Part shown: piece by piece, positions 1-6,868 of the stretch | Layout: each line of letters begins with the position of its first letter | Numbering within the stretch: position 1 is the first letter of the stretch | Assembly (NCBI GenBank): GCA_964548225.1 | Contig: CAZJQP010000060.1 | Coordinates: forward strand, 1-33,057 | Source of the DNA: CALMEH01 sp964548225 | Lineage (GTDB): Bacteria > Acidobacteriota > Blastocatellia > Pyrinomonadales > Pyrinomonadaceae | Direction of reading: 5' to 3' | Length of the DNA stretch: 33,057 nt | Made by a program: the position numbers and the translations under genes | The notes under the pieces: generated by a model | What the model was told of the DNA's origin: nothing | The model's database searches: none | The model's input: only the letters and a program-made list of their open reading frames with translations

Positions 1-49
1 AGGCGGCAGAACGGTAGGCGCAGGAACGGTTTCCGATATTGTAGAATAA
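1..49 (+). CDS. tuf: elongation factor Tu, C-terminal end (partial)
   Basis: Reading from base 2, the frame gives GGRTVGAGTVSDIVE followed by TAA at 47-49. This is the characteristic C-terminus of EF-Tu (GGRTVGAGVV...I-E), the GTPase that delivers aminoacyl-tRNA to the ribosome. The rest of the gene lies left of the window. A tuf gene directly upstream of rpsJ is the normal str-to-S10 junction, which suggests that the ribosomal operon continues to the left (fusA, rpsG, rpsL expected). Only 15 codons are visible, so the call rests on the motif plus context. Confidence 0.9.
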   Translation, partial: GGRTVGAGTVSDIVE

Positions 50-110
50 TTATTTTGTCTTATGTCCTTCGTTTTTTGCGGAAGGCATAAGACAAAAGAC
101 AAAGGACGAA
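50..110. repeat. heptad-repeat hairpin, tuf-rpsJ spacer
   Basis: A perfect 12-bp stem pairs 53-64 with 86-97, and imperfect pairing continues inward. The downstream arm reads as heptads ATAAGAC AAAAGAC AAAGGAC. The last heptad holds the likely rpsJ ribosome binding site (AAAGGA, about 8 nt before ATG). The upstream arm carries TGTCCTT, which can pair with that site in a shifted register. Confidence 0.8.
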
Positions 111-114
111 TAAA

Positions 115-432
115 ATGCTAAACGAAAAAATTCGCATCAAATTAAAGGCTTACGACCATCGCGTTTTAGACCAATCAACGGTTGAAATCGTGGAAACGGC
201 AAAACGCACCGGCGCACGCATTGCGGGACCGATTCCCTTGCCGACGATCAAAAATAAATGGACGGTTTTGCGTTCGCCTCACGTTGATAAAAAATCGCGT
301 GAGCAGTTTGAAATCAGAACGCACAAGCGGTTGATGGACATTCTTGACCCGACCGCTGAAACGGTTGATGCGTTGATGAAATTGGATTTACCCGCCGGCG
401 TTGATGTTGAAATCAAGGCATTCGGCAAGTAA
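115..432 (+). CDS. rpsJ: 30S ribosomal protein S10
   Basis: This 105-residue protein matches the S10 family in length (103 in E. coli) and pattern: N-terminal IRIKLKAYDHRVLDQS, the loop GPIPLPT, and HVDKKSREQFEIRTHKR. S10 sits in the head of the 30S subunit and, as NusE, is also part of the transcription antitermination complex. It is the first gene of the S10 operon, 65 bp after tuf. AAAGGAC lies 8 nt before the ATG. The long spacers before and after it both hold hairpins, which is unusual for this operon. Confidence 0.98.
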   Translation: MLNEKIRIKLKAYDHRVLDQSTVEIVETAKRTGARIAGPIPLPTIKNKWTVLRSPHVDKKSREQFEIRTHKRLMDILDPTAETVDALMKLDLPAGVDVEIKAFGK

Positions 433-530
433 TTAGTTTTGCGAGTTTTTTGAGTTTAGTGAGTCTTGTGAGTTTGTATTCACTCGCTGAACTCTCCAAA
501 CTCACAAGACTCACTAAACTCAAAAAGATT
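433..530. repeat. nonamer-repeat hairpin with perfect 30-bp stem, rpsJ-rplC spacer
   Basis: Bases 447-476 are the exact reverse complement of 497-526, giving a 30-bp perfect stem with a 20-nt loop (477-496). The period here is 9 rather than 7: GAGTTTAGT GAGTCTTGT GAGTTTG on the left and ACTCACAAG ACTCACTAA ACTCAAAAA on the right. The right arm ends 4 nt before the rplC start, so no clear Shine-Dalgarno sequence lies outside the stem. Confidence 0.9.
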
Positions 531-1169
531 ATGATAAGCGGAATCATTGGTAGAAAAGTTGGAATGACGCAAATTTTTGCGGAGGATGGAACGGTTACGC
601 CCGTTACCGTTATCAAAGCGGGACCTTGCGTTGTTGTCCAAACAAAAAGTGCGGCGGGCAAAGACGGTTATAATGCTGTCCAACTCGGATTGGTTGAGGA
701 TAAACCGATTAAGTTGAAAAATGTTACTAAGCCGATGCGCGGACATTTTGAGAAAACAGGTGCAGGAATGCCGCCAACTAGAATTTTGAAAGAAATTCGT
801 TTGGTTGGCGAACCCGAAGCAGCAATCGGTGACCAAATAAAAGTTGACGTTTTTGCTGACGGTGATAAAATCGAGGTCATCGGAAAATCGAAAGGACGCG
901 GATTTGCGGGAACGATTAAACGTCATAATTTTAGTCGCGGTCCGATGTCGCACGGTTCGATGAACATCCGCGAACCGGGGTCAATCGGTCAATCTGCTTA
1001 TCCGTCGCGTGTTATTAAAGGCACGAAATCGTCGGGACACATGGGCGATGAGCGTGTAACCGTGAAGGGGTTAACAGTTGCAAGAGTTGATGCCGAGAAC
1101 AACCTTTTGTTAGTAAAAGGTGCCGTTCCGGGCGCAAATGGAAGTTTGGTTGTTGTTAAAAAAAGCTAG
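531..1169 (+). CDS. rplC: 50S ribosomal protein L3
   Basis: The protein has 212 residues if started at 531 (MISGIIGRKVGMTQIF), matching the family N-terminus and length (209 in E. coli). The same frame is open upstream to 450, but that extension would translate the hairpin and is rejected. The conserved loop that reaches the peptidyl transferase centre is visible (KGRGFAGTIKRHNF, residues 121-134). The glutamine methylated by PrmB in E. coli (Gln150) aligns with Ala156 here (SIGQSAYP), so that modification is not expected. No strong Shine-Dalgarno sequence is visible, because the preceding 30-bp hairpin abuts the start. Confidence 0.97.
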   Translation: MISGIIGRKVGMTQIFAEDGTVTPVTVIKAGPCVVVQTKSAAGKDGYNAVQLGLVEDKPIKLKNVTKPMRGHFEKTGAGMPPTRILKEIRLVGEPEAAIGDQIKVDVFADGDKIEVIGKSKGRGFAGTIKRHNFSRGPMSHGSMNIREPGSIGQSAYPSRVIKGTKSSGHMGDERVTVKGLTVARVDAENNLLLVKGAVPGANGSLVVVKKS

Positions 1170-1235
1170 TTCAAAGTTCAAAGTTTAAAGTTCAAAGTTA
1201 GAAGACCTTGAACTTTAAAGTTGAAACCTTGGACT
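1170..1235. repeat. TTCAAAG heptad hairpin, rplC-rplD spacer
   Basis: Directly after the rplC stop, TTCAAAG-type heptads run to about 1199. A reverse-complement arm (TTGAACT/TTTAAAG type) follows at 1207-1233. Pairing is imperfect but long. The rplD site GGAG (1240-1243) is just outside the hairpin. Confidence 0.8.
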
Positions 1236-1253
1236 CGAACGGAGTGAAAAATT

Positions 1254-2078
1254 ATGCCTACCGTAACGGTTCGCAATTTGAAGAACAAAGAAGTTGGTGA
1301 AGTAACGCTTTCGGATGCCGTGTTTGGTGCGGCATTAAATGAAGCCTTAATTCACGCGGCGGTTATAAATTATCAGGCAAACGGACGGCAGGGAACATCG
1401 GCGACAAAAACTCGCGGTAATGTTTCCGGTTCGGGACGCAAACTGTGGAAACAGAAAGGCACGGGAAGAGCGCGTATTGCGTCGCTTCGTTCGCCTCTTT
1501 GGAAAGGTGGCGGCAATGTTCACGGACCTCAGCCGCGTGATTGGTCATATAAAATGCCCAAGAAAATGCGTCGCGGTGCTTTGCGTTCGGCTTTGTCCGA
1601 AAGATTGCGTGAAGGAAATTTGATCGTTGTTGATGAAATGAATTTTGAAACTGCAAAGACAAAAGATTTTGTCAAGGCGATTAGCGGATTGAATCTTGCA
1701 ACGAGTAAAAAACCAGTCAAAACTTTGATTGTTGATTCGCTTGATAACGCGAACTTGGTTTTGTCTTCGCGCAATGTCGAAAAAACTAAGGTTACAAACA
1801 GTTTCGGTTTGAATATTTACGATATTATTTATCACGAAAAACTCGTTATTTCAAAGGCTGCGATTGAAGAATTAAATAATCTTCTTGATCCGAAGCGCGA
1901 ACATATTGAAACCGCAGCGACAACAGAAGAAGTCAAAGCCGAAGAAGCACCGAAGGCGAAAAAACAAGCTAAGCCGAAAGCCGAAAAGAAAGCTAAGGAA
2001 GAAGTTCCGGCAGTTGAAGAAACCGAAGCATCGGAAGTAAAAGCGGAAGATGAAAAGACAAATGAGGAGGCGAAATAA
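1254..2078 (+). CDS. rplD: 50S ribosomal protein L4 with long charged C-terminal tail
   Basis: Residues 1 to about 208 are a standard L4: the conserved extended loop GTSATKTRGNVSGSGRKLWKQKGTGRAR that reaches into the exit tunnel, then a Rossmann-like core with KTLIVDSL. L4 binds 23S rRNA domain I and in E. coli represses its own S10 operon; whether that happens here is unknown. Total length is 274 against about 205 usual. The extra 65 residues are a low-complexity Glu/Lys/Ala tail (KAEEAPKAKKQAKPKAEKKA and onwards). Similar tails occur on L22 and S17 nearby. The start is supported by GGAG 10 nt upstream. The gene ends 2 nt before rplW, so the two are probably translationally coupled. Confidence 0.97.
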   Translation: MPTVTVRNLKNKEVGEVTLSDAVFGAALNEALIHAAVINYQANGRQGTSATKTRGNVSGSGRKLWKQKGTGRARIASLRSPLWKGGGNVHGPQPRDWSYKMPKKMRRGALRSALSERLREGNLIVVDEMNFETAKTKDFVKAISGLNLATSKKPVKTLIVDSLDNANLVLSSRNVEKTKVTNSFGLNIYDIIYHEKLVISKAAIEELNNLLDPKREHIETAATTEEVKAEEAPKAKKQAKPKAEKKAKEEVPAVEETEASEVKAEDEKTNEEAK

Positions 2079-2080
2079 GT

Positions 2081-2407
2081 ATGGCACAGCAAGAACTTAG
2101 TGTTTGGGATGTTTTGAAAACGCCGCTCGTAACAGAAAAATCGGTTTTATTGAAAGAAGCTAGTAGTGGCGATGATGAATCGGGACAAATTTTGACTTTC
2201 CGCATCAATACAAAAGCCGGAAAAAATGACATCAGACGCGCCGTTGAAGAAATTTTTGGTGTAAAAGTCGACAAAATTCGCACGATTCAGTATCAAGGCA
2301 AAATGAAAAAGCGCGGTCGTTACGAAGGTCGTCGCGCAAGTTGGAAAAAGGCTTATGTTACATTGCAAAAAGGTGAACCGTTTGTAGATTACGCAGAAGC
2401 GATTTAA
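2081..2407 (+). CDS. rplW: 50S ribosomal protein L23
   Basis: This 108-residue protein matches L23: VLKTPLVTEKS near the N-terminus, TFRINTKAGKNDIRRAVEEIFGVKVDKIRT, and the basic loop GKMKKRGRYEGRRASWKKAYVTL. L23 lies at the exit of the ribosomal tunnel and is the docking site for trigger factor and SRP. It starts 2 nt after the rplD stop, and a strong GAGGAGG ribosome binding site lies inside the end of rplD. No hairpin separates these two genes. Confidence 0.98.
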   Translation: MAQQELSVWDVLKTPLVTEKSVLLKEASSGDDESGQILTFRINTKAGKNDIRRAVEEIFGVKVDKIRTIQYQGKMKKRGRYEGRRASWKKAYVTLQKGEPFVDYAEAI

Positions 2408-2485
2408 GGGTGAATAACTAAAAGTGAAAAGTGAATAACTGAATCAAAACTTTTCACTATTCACTATTCACTATTCACTAAAATT
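2408..2485. repeat. TTCACTA heptad hairpin, rplW-rplB spacer
   Basis: The left arm at about 2410-2439 is made of GTGAATA/GTGAAAA heptads. The right arm at 2451-2480 is TTCACTA repeated in tandem. Complementarity is heptad by heptad rather than perfect. No obvious Shine-Dalgarno sequence remains between the right arm and the rplB ATG. Confidence 0.82.
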
Positions 2486-3316
2486 ATGGGAATTAAAAGA
2501 TTAAAACCGACATCGCCCGCGAGACGTTATCAAACATATTTGACGCGGGACGAATTGACTCCGAAGGCAAAACCCGAAAAATCTTTGCTGGAGCCGAAAA
2601 AAAGAATTTCAGGGCGCAACAATGATGGACGTATAACGGTTCGTCGGCGCGGTGGCGGTCATAAACGCCATTATCGAATTATTGATTTTAAGCGTAACAA
2701 AATCGGCATTCCGGGTAATGTTACTCAAATTGAATATGATCCGAATCGCTCGGCGCATATTGCTTTGATAACTTACGCAGACGGCGAAAAGCGTTATATT
2801 CTCGCGCCGGTTGGAATTAAAGTCGGTTCAAAAGTTCTGAGCGGACCGGAAGCCGATATTTTGCCGGGAAATGCTTTGCCGATTGCGAATATTCCGAACG
2901 GAACGCAGATTCATAACATCGAATTGCGTCCCGGAAAAGGCGGTCAGATGGTTCGTTCAGCCGGTGGTTTTGCACAAATTGTTGCAAAAGAAGGCGATTT
3001 TGCACAGCTTAGAATGCCTTCGGGCGAAGTTCGCCGCGTTCCGGTTGTTTGTATGGCAACTGTCGGACAAGTCGGAAACACGGAAAATGAAAATGTTTCG
3101 CTCGGTAAAGCCGGACGCTCACGTTGGATGGGCAAACGCCCGAAGGTTCGTGGCGTAGCGATGAATCCGGTTGACCACCCGCACGGTGGTGGTGAAGGAA
3201 AAACATCAGGTGGTCGTCATCCGGTTACGCCTTGGGGACAACCGACTCGCGGTTATAAAACACGCAGTAATAAACGCACACAAAATATGATTGTGCGTGA
3301 CAGAAGGAAGAAATAA
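2486..3316 (+). CDS. rplB: 50S ribosomal protein L2
   Basis: L2 is one of the most conserved ribosomal proteins and is needed for subunit association and peptidyl transfer. The 276-residue product shows MGIKRLKPTSPARR at the N-terminus, RISGRNNDGRITVRRRGGGHKRHYR, an SH3-like middle domain with GSKVLSGPEADILPGNALP, and the C-terminal signature NPVDHPHGGGEGKTSGGRHP with the histidine linked to activity. Length is as usual (273-277). Hairpin spacers flank it on both sides. Confidence 0.99.
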   Translation: MGIKRLKPTSPARRYQTYLTRDELTPKAKPEKSLLEPKKRISGRNNDGRITVRRRGGGHKRHYRIIDFKRNKIGIPGNVTQIEYDPNRSAHIALITYADGEKRYILAPVGIKVGSKVLSGPEADILPGNALPIANIPNGTQIHNIELRPGKGGQMVRSAGGFAQIVAKEGDFAQLRMPSGEVRRVPVVCMATVGQVGNTENENVSLGKAGRSRWMGKRPKVRGVAMNPVDHPHGGGEGKTSGGRHPVTPWGQPTRGYKTRSNKRTQNMIVRDRRKK

Positions 3317-3391
3317 GAATCTGGTCTTTGGTTTTTGGTCTTTGGTTTTTGCGAAAACCTAAAACCTAAAACCTAAAACCTAAAAGAAAAT
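3317..3391. repeat. AAAACCT heptad hairpin, rplB-rpsS spacer
   Basis: The left arm contains TTTGGTC/TTTGGTT heptads (3330-3349 is the best core). The right arm is AAAACCT repeated four times from 3354. The cores 3330-3349 and 3354-3373 are complementary at 17 of 20 positions, with G-T pairs among the rest. The loop is only about 4 nt. Confidence 0.82.
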
Positions 3392-3682
3392 ATGCCACGT
3401 TCAGTAAAAAAAGGACCGTTTATTGATTTGAGTGTCCAAAAAGTTTTGAAGAAGATTGCCGAAGGCGGAAAGAAACCTCAGGCGATTAAAACTTGGTCGC
3501 GCCGTTCGACAATTTCACCGGAAATGGTCGGTTTGACATTCGGCGTTCACAATGGCAAGCGTCATATTCCCGTGTATGTTACGGAAAATATGGTCGGACA
3601 CAAACTCGGAGAATTTTCGCCGACGAGAGTTTTCAAAGGACACCCGGGAACGAAAGCGGAGAAAGCCGCGAAGAGAAAATAG
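3392..3682 (+). CDS. rpsS: 30S ribosomal protein S19
   Basis: This 96-residue protein starts MPRSVKKGPFIDLSVQKVL and continues IKTWSRRSTISPEMVGLTFGVHNGKRHIPVYVTENMVGHKLGEFSPTR, which is the S19 family signature throughout. S19 forms a complex with S13 in the 30S head near the A-site tRNA. Length is as expected (about 92). It is set between L2 and L22 as in nearly all bacteria. Confidence 0.99.
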   Translation: MPRSVKKGPFIDLSVQKVLKKIAEGGKKPQAIKTWSRRSTISPEMVGLTFGVHNGKRHIPVYVTENMVGHKLGEFSPTRVFKGHPGTKAEKAAKRK

Positions 3683-3749
3683 TGAAAAACGAAAAGTGAA
3701 AAATTAAAAATTAAATTCACTATTCACTATTCACTATTCACTAAAGAAT
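3683..3749. repeat. TTCACTA heptad hairpin, rpsS-rplV spacer
   Basis: The left arm, beginning at the rpsS stop codon, reads as heptads TAGTGAA AAACGAA AAGTGAA AAATTAA AAATTAA. The right arm is TTCACTA repeated four times up to about 3742. This is the same right-arm word as at rplW-rplB, rpsH-rplF and, in degenerate form, accC-rpsO. Confidence 0.82.
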
Positions 3750-4385
3750 ATGGAAGCCATAGCAAAAACAAGACATTTGAAAGGTTCGCCGCGAAAGGCG
3801 CGGCTCGTGATTGATTTGATTCGCGGGCGGAATGTTTCGCAAGCCTTGAATATTTTAAAATTTACCGACAAGCGTGCGGCTGACCCGATTGCGAAAACTT
3901 TGCGCTCGGCGATTGCCAACGCGACTTATCAAGCGGAACAGGCGAATATTGCGATTGACCCCGATGATTTGTATGTAAAAACCTGCTTCGTTGATATGGG
4001 CGCACATAAAAATCGTCGCCGGATGCGTCCTGCACCGCAAGGTCGGGCTTATCGTGAGCAACGTCATTATTGCCATATCACAATTTTGGTTTCGAGCGAC
4101 AAACCGGAAGTTAAGGAAGAAAAGCCGGTTAAAAAAGCTGTTCTGAAAACTGAGGAAACAGGTGAAAAGAAGGCTAAAGCAACGGCTGAAAAGAAAACCA
4201 AAAGCAAAAAAGCGGTTGAAGAATTAGAAACGCCGGCAACCGAAACAACGGTTGAAGAAACGGAAAATCCGAAAGCGAAAAAAGCGAAAACGGAAAAAGT
4301 GAAAACCGAAGAAGTTGAAGCGAATGCGGAAACTCCGGCGGAAGAAGCGCAAGAGGCAACAAACGAGGAAACCGAAAAAGAGTAA
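3750..4385 (+). CDS. rplV: 50S ribosomal protein L22 with long charged C-terminal tail
   Basis: Residues 1-113 are a complete L22: ARLVIDLIRGRNVSQALNIL, the exit-tunnel hairpin RRRMRPAPQGRAYR, and the closing strand HYCHITILVS. L22 touches all 23S domains and lines the tunnel constriction. The family is usually about 110-115 residues, but this product has 211. The last 98 form a Glu/Lys/Thr/Ala-rich low-complexity tail (VEELETPATETTVEETE and similar). Codon use in the tail (GAA, AAA, GCG) matches the neighbours, and the frame is uninterrupted, so the tail is probably made. It ends 12 nt before rpsC. Confidence 0.97.
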   Translation: MEAIAKTRHLKGSPRKARLVIDLIRGRNVSQALNILKFTDKRAADPIAKTLRSAIANATYQAEQANIAIDPDDLYVKTCFVDMGAHKNRRRMRPAPQGRAYREQRHYCHITILVSSDKPEVKEEKPVKKAVLKTEETGEKKAKATAEKKTKSKKAVEELETPATETTVEETENPKAKKAKTEKVKTEEVEANAETPAEEAQEATNEETEKE

Positions 4386-4397
4386 AGATTTTTAATT

Positions 4398-5162
4398 ATG
4401 GGACAAAAAGTTCATCCATACGGCTTTCGAGTCGGATACAACAAAGATTGGCATTCGCATTGGTATGCGAAAGGTGAATTTGCCGAATTTTTGGCGGAAG
4501 ATTTGAAATTGAAGCGCGATTTGAAAAAGCGTTTTTCGGGAGCGGGAGTTTCACACATTGACGTTGAACGCGCCGCAAACCGTTTGAAAATCATTATTTA
4601 CACCTCGCGTCCCGGAATTATCATTGGACGCAAAGGCGCAGATATTGAAAAATTGCGCGAAGATTTGTCAAAGAAAACCGGACGCGAAGTTTTGATTTCG
4701 ATTCAGGAAATTCGTCATCCCGAACTCAACGCTCAGCTTCAAGCGGAAAAAATTGCACAGCAGTTGGAAAAACGTATCGCTTTTCGACGTGCGATGAAAA
4801 AGACGATGGAAGAATCGCAACGCTTCGGAGCGCAAGGCATCAAGGTGATGATTGCCGGACGTTTGAACGGTGCGGAAATCGCCCGAACCGAATGGAGTTT
4901 GGAAGGTCGTTTGCCGTTACATACACTTCGTGCCGACATTGATTACGGATTTGCCGAAGCCTTGACGACATTCGGAATTATTGGTGTAAAAGTTTGGATT
5001 TATCGTGGTGAACTACTTGATCCGAATGCTTCGATGGCACGCGGAACGACGACCGACCCGATGAACGAAGTTAAAGTTCAAGGTGGTGGACGTGGCGACA
5101 GAAGACCGCCAAGACGCGACCGAGGCGATAACCGAAACGACAACAGAGGCGGTAGAAGATAG
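4398..5162 (+). CDS. rpsC: 30S ribosomal protein S3
   Basis: S3 lies at the mRNA entry channel and has helicase-linked and abasic-site functions in some bacteria. The 254-residue product begins MGQKVHPYGFRVGYNKDWHSHWYAK and has a KH type II domain with the GRKG motif (PGIIIGRKGADIEKLR). The S3 C-terminal domain carries GAEIARTEWSLEGRLPLHTLRADIDYG. The last 30 or so residues are a disordered Arg/Asp/Asn-rich tail (RRPPRRDRGDNRNDNRGGRR). The spacing of 12 nt to rplV implies coupling. Confidence 0.98.
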   Translation: MGQKVHPYGFRVGYNKDWHSHWYAKGEFAEFLAEDLKLKRDLKKRFSGAGVSHIDVERAANRLKIIIYTSRPGIIIGRKGADIEKLREDLSKKTGREVLISIQEIRHPELNAQLQAEKIAQQLEKRIAFRRAMKKTMEESQRFGAQGIKVMIAGRLNGAEIARTEWSLEGRLPLHTLRADIDYGFAEALTTFGIIGVKVWIYRGELLDPNASMARGTTTDPMNEVKVQGGGRGDRRPPRRDRGDNRNDNRGGRR

Positions 5163-5228
5163 ATTATTGACCTTTGATCTTTGATTATTGACCCAAATCA
5201 AAAGTCAATAACCAAAGATCAAAAATCA
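5163..5228. repeat. TTTGATC heptad hairpin, rpsC-rplP spacer
   Basis: Bases 5173-5192 and 5204-5223 are reverse complements at 19 of 20 positions. The left arm reads TTGACCT TTGATCT TTGATTA TTGACCC. The right arm reads AAATCAA AAGTCAA TAACCAA AGATCAA AAATCAG, so heptad phasing is clear in both. The rplP site GAGG follows directly. Confidence 0.88.
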
Positions 5229-5240
5229 GAGGAAAAAATT

Positions 5241-5669
5241 ATGTTAATGCCGAAAAAGGTGAAACACCGAAGAGTAATGAAAGGTCGTATGCGTGGCACA
5301 GCGACACGCGGCGACAAATTGAATTTCGGTGAATTCGGACTCAAAACTTTAGAAGCAGCTTGGATTACTGACCGCCAAATTGAAGCGGCACGTATCGCAA
5401 TGACGCGCCACATCAAACGTGGCGGAAAGGTCTGGATTCGGATGTTTCCCGACAAGCCGATTACGAAAAAACCAGCTGAAACTCGTATGGTAAGCGGAAA
5501 AGGCGCACCCGATCATTGGGTTGCAGTCATCAAACCGGGCAGAATTTTGTATGAAATTCAAGGTGTTTCAGAAGAATTAGCGCGTGAAGCTATGGCTCTT
5601 GCGGCGCAGAAGCTGCCCATTAAGACTAAATTTGTAACGCGCCGCGATATGGAAGGAGGCATTGTTTAA
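5241..5669 (+). CDS. rplP: 50S ribosomal protein L16
   Basis: L16 organises the A-site region of the 50S subunit. Starting at 5241 (MLMPKKVKHRRVMKGRM) gives 142 residues, the usual 136-145. The frame is open back to 5181, but that would translate the hairpin, and GAGG lies about 8 nt before 5241. Conserved blocks visible are FGEFGLKTLEAAWITDRQIEAARIAMTR, KVWIRMFPDKPITKKPAETRMVSGKG and LAREAMALAAQKLPIKTKFV. It ends 4 nt before rpmC. Confidence 0.98.
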   Translation: MLMPKKVKHRRVMKGRMRGTATRGDKLNFGEFGLKTLEAAWITDRQIEAARIAMTRHIKRGGKVWIRMFPDKPITKKPAETRMVSGKGAPDHWVAVIKPGRILYEIQGVSEELAREAMALAAQKLPIKTKFVTRRDMEGGIV

Positions 5670-5673
5670 GTAT

Positions 5674-5886
5674 ATGAAAAAGAAAGATTTAATGTCGCAA
5701 CTCCAAGAAATGAGTGTTGAAGAGTTGACGGAACAAGCCGACAGTTTGAAAGAATCGCTCTTTCGCTTGAAATTCAAAAAATCTTTGGGCGTAGGCGATG
5801 CCGTCAGCGACATCAGACGCGAAAAGAAAACATTGGCGCGGGTTTATACAATAATTAAGCAAAAAGAAGCGGCGGCAAAAGCGTAA
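5674..5886 (+). CDS. rpmC: 50S ribosomal protein L29
   Basis: The short two-helix protein (70 residues from ATG 5674) has the L29 pattern MSVEELTEQADSLKESLFRLKFKKSLG then DIRREKKTLARVYTIIKQKE. L29 sits beside L23 at the tunnel exit. A TTG at 5662 would add four residues, but the GGAGG at 5655-5659 is too close to it. Its 14-nt distance to 5674 is longish but workable, so ATG 5674 is preferred. The gene is packed between rplP (4 nt) and rpsQ (19 nt) with no hairpin. Confidence 0.95.
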   Translation: MKKKDLMSQLQEMSVEELTEQADSLKESLFRLKFKKSLGVGDAVSDIRREKKTLARVYTIIKQKEAAAKA

Positions 5887-5905
5887 GAAATTAAGGTAAG
5901 AAAAA

Positions 5906-6400
5906 ATGCCAAAGAAAAAGACAGAAGAAACAGTTGAAGAAACGACGACGGAAGTAACCGAAACCGAAGAAGTTGCGGAAGAAACCGTTGAAGCATCGGA
6001 CGCGAACGCTGAAGAAAATGCGGCGGTTGAAGCCGCGCCCGAAGCGGAAGAAAAACCGAAAAAAGGCAAAAAGAAAGAAACCAAAGCGGCGGAAGAAGCA
6101 TTTGTTGCAGATTCAAAAGTTGAAGCGGTTTCGGCTGATACGAAAAAGAAATCGGGTAAACGTGCCGAGCGTATCGGCATTGTTCAATCGGACAAAATGA
6201 CGAAAACCGTAACGGTTCGCGTTGACCGCGTAGTCAAGCATCCGGTTTATCGCAAATACGTCAAACGCCGCAAAAACTTTATGGCGCACGACGAAAAAGG
6301 TGCAGGTATCGGCGACAAAGTTCGCATTATTGAAACTCGTCCGATGTCGGCAAGAAAGCGTTGGCGCGTAGTTGAAATTATCCAGAAAGCGGAAAAATAG
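5906..6400 (+). CDS. rpsQ: 30S ribosomal protein S17 with long acidic N-terminal extension
   Basis: The C-terminal 80 residues (85-164) are ordinary S17: ERIGIVQSDKMTKTVTVRVDRVVKHPVYRKYV, AHDEKGAGIGDKVRIIETRPMS and RWRVVEII. S17 is a primary 16S rRNA binder with an OB fold. Before it, residues 1-84 are an unusual low-complexity Glu/Thr/Ala/Lys stretch starting MPKKKTEETVEETTTEVTE. The family is normally about 85 residues, so the length is nearly doubled. No ATG exists in frame at the core boundary, and AAGG precedes the distal ATG, so the extension is probably translated. An internal GTG or TTG start was not found near residue 85. Confidence 0.95.
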   Translation: MPKKKTEETVEETTTEVTETEEVAEETVEASDANAEENAAVEAAPEAEEKPKKGKKKETKAAEEAFVADSKVEAVSADTKKKSGKRAERIGIVQSDKMTKTVTVRVDRVVKHPVYRKYVKRRKNFMAHDEKGAGIGDKVRIIETRPMSARKRWRVVEIIQKAEK

Positions 6401-6480
6401 TTTGCCGAGTTATGAGTTCACCGAGTTCACCGAGTTTTTAACTCGCAACTTCAGTCAACTCAGTCAACTCGATCAACTTT
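6401..6480. repeat. nonamer-repeat hairpin, rpsQ-rplN spacer
   Basis: The left arm repeats GAGTTCACC with period 9 (6414-6436). The right arm repeats AGTCAACTC with period 9 (about 6452-6478). A local stem CGAGTT-TTT-AACTCG (6431-6445) forms the apex. The rplN site GGAGTG follows at 6484. Confidence 0.75.
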
Positions 6481-6498
6481 GAACGGAGTGAAAAAGCA

Positions 6499-6867
6499 AT
6501 GATTCAAATGCAGACCTCTTTAGCGGTTGCCGATAATTCGGGCGCGAAAAGAGTCGAGATGATTATGTCAATTGGCGGTTCGACGGGCAAAATTGCACGT
6601 CTGGGCGATAAAATTAAAGTTACCGTTAAAGAAGCCTCGCCGGACGGAACGGCGAAAAAAGGTAAAGTTTATAACGCCGTGATTGTCAGAACGCACAAAG
6701 AAGTTCGTCGCAAAGACGGAACTTATATTCGTTTTGACGAAAATGCCGCCGTGTTAATAAAAGACGACGGCACACCGATTGGAACTCGTGTTTTCGGTCC
6801 GGTCGCCCGCGAATTGCGCGAAAAGAATTTTATGAAAATCGTTTCGCTCGCGCCGGAGGTGATTTAA
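6499..6867 (+). CDS. rplN: 50S ribosomal protein L14
   Basis: L14 is a highly conserved beta-barrel protein at the subunit interface and the target of the silencing factor RsfS. The 122-residue product has MIQMQTSLAVADNSGAKRV, GKIARLGDKIKVTVKEASPDG, VYNAVIVRTHKEVRRKDGTYIRFDENAAVLI and GTRVFGPVARELREKNFMKIVSLAPEVI, an end-to-end match to the family with identical length. GGAG lies about 11 nt before the ATG. Only one base separates it from rplX. Confidence 0.99.
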   Translation: MIQMQTSLAVADNSGAKRVEMIMSIGGSTGKIARLGDKIKVTVKEASPDGTAKKGKVYNAVIVRTHKEVRRKDGTYIRFDENAAVLIKDDGTPIGTRVFGPVARELREKNFMKIVSLAPEVI

Positions 6868-6868
6868 G

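Noticed and set aside
450..530. N-terminal extension of L3 by 27 residues
   Set aside because: The frame is open only because it runs through the repeat hairpin. L3 family proteins start at the MISGIIGRKVGMTQ equivalent at 531.
413..661. Antisense reading frame over the rpsJ-rplC junction
   Set aside because: It is a shadow of the palindromic repeat and of rplC, with no ribosome binding site or recognisable protein.
2408..2485. Intercistronic hairpins as ordinary rho-independent terminators
   Set aside because: They are AT-rich, mostly lack T-tracts after the stem and lie inside an operon whose downstream genes must be transcribed.
5181..5240. Upstream start of L16
   Set aside because: It would translate the hairpin between rpsC and rplP. 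GAGG precedes 5241, and homologues begin there.
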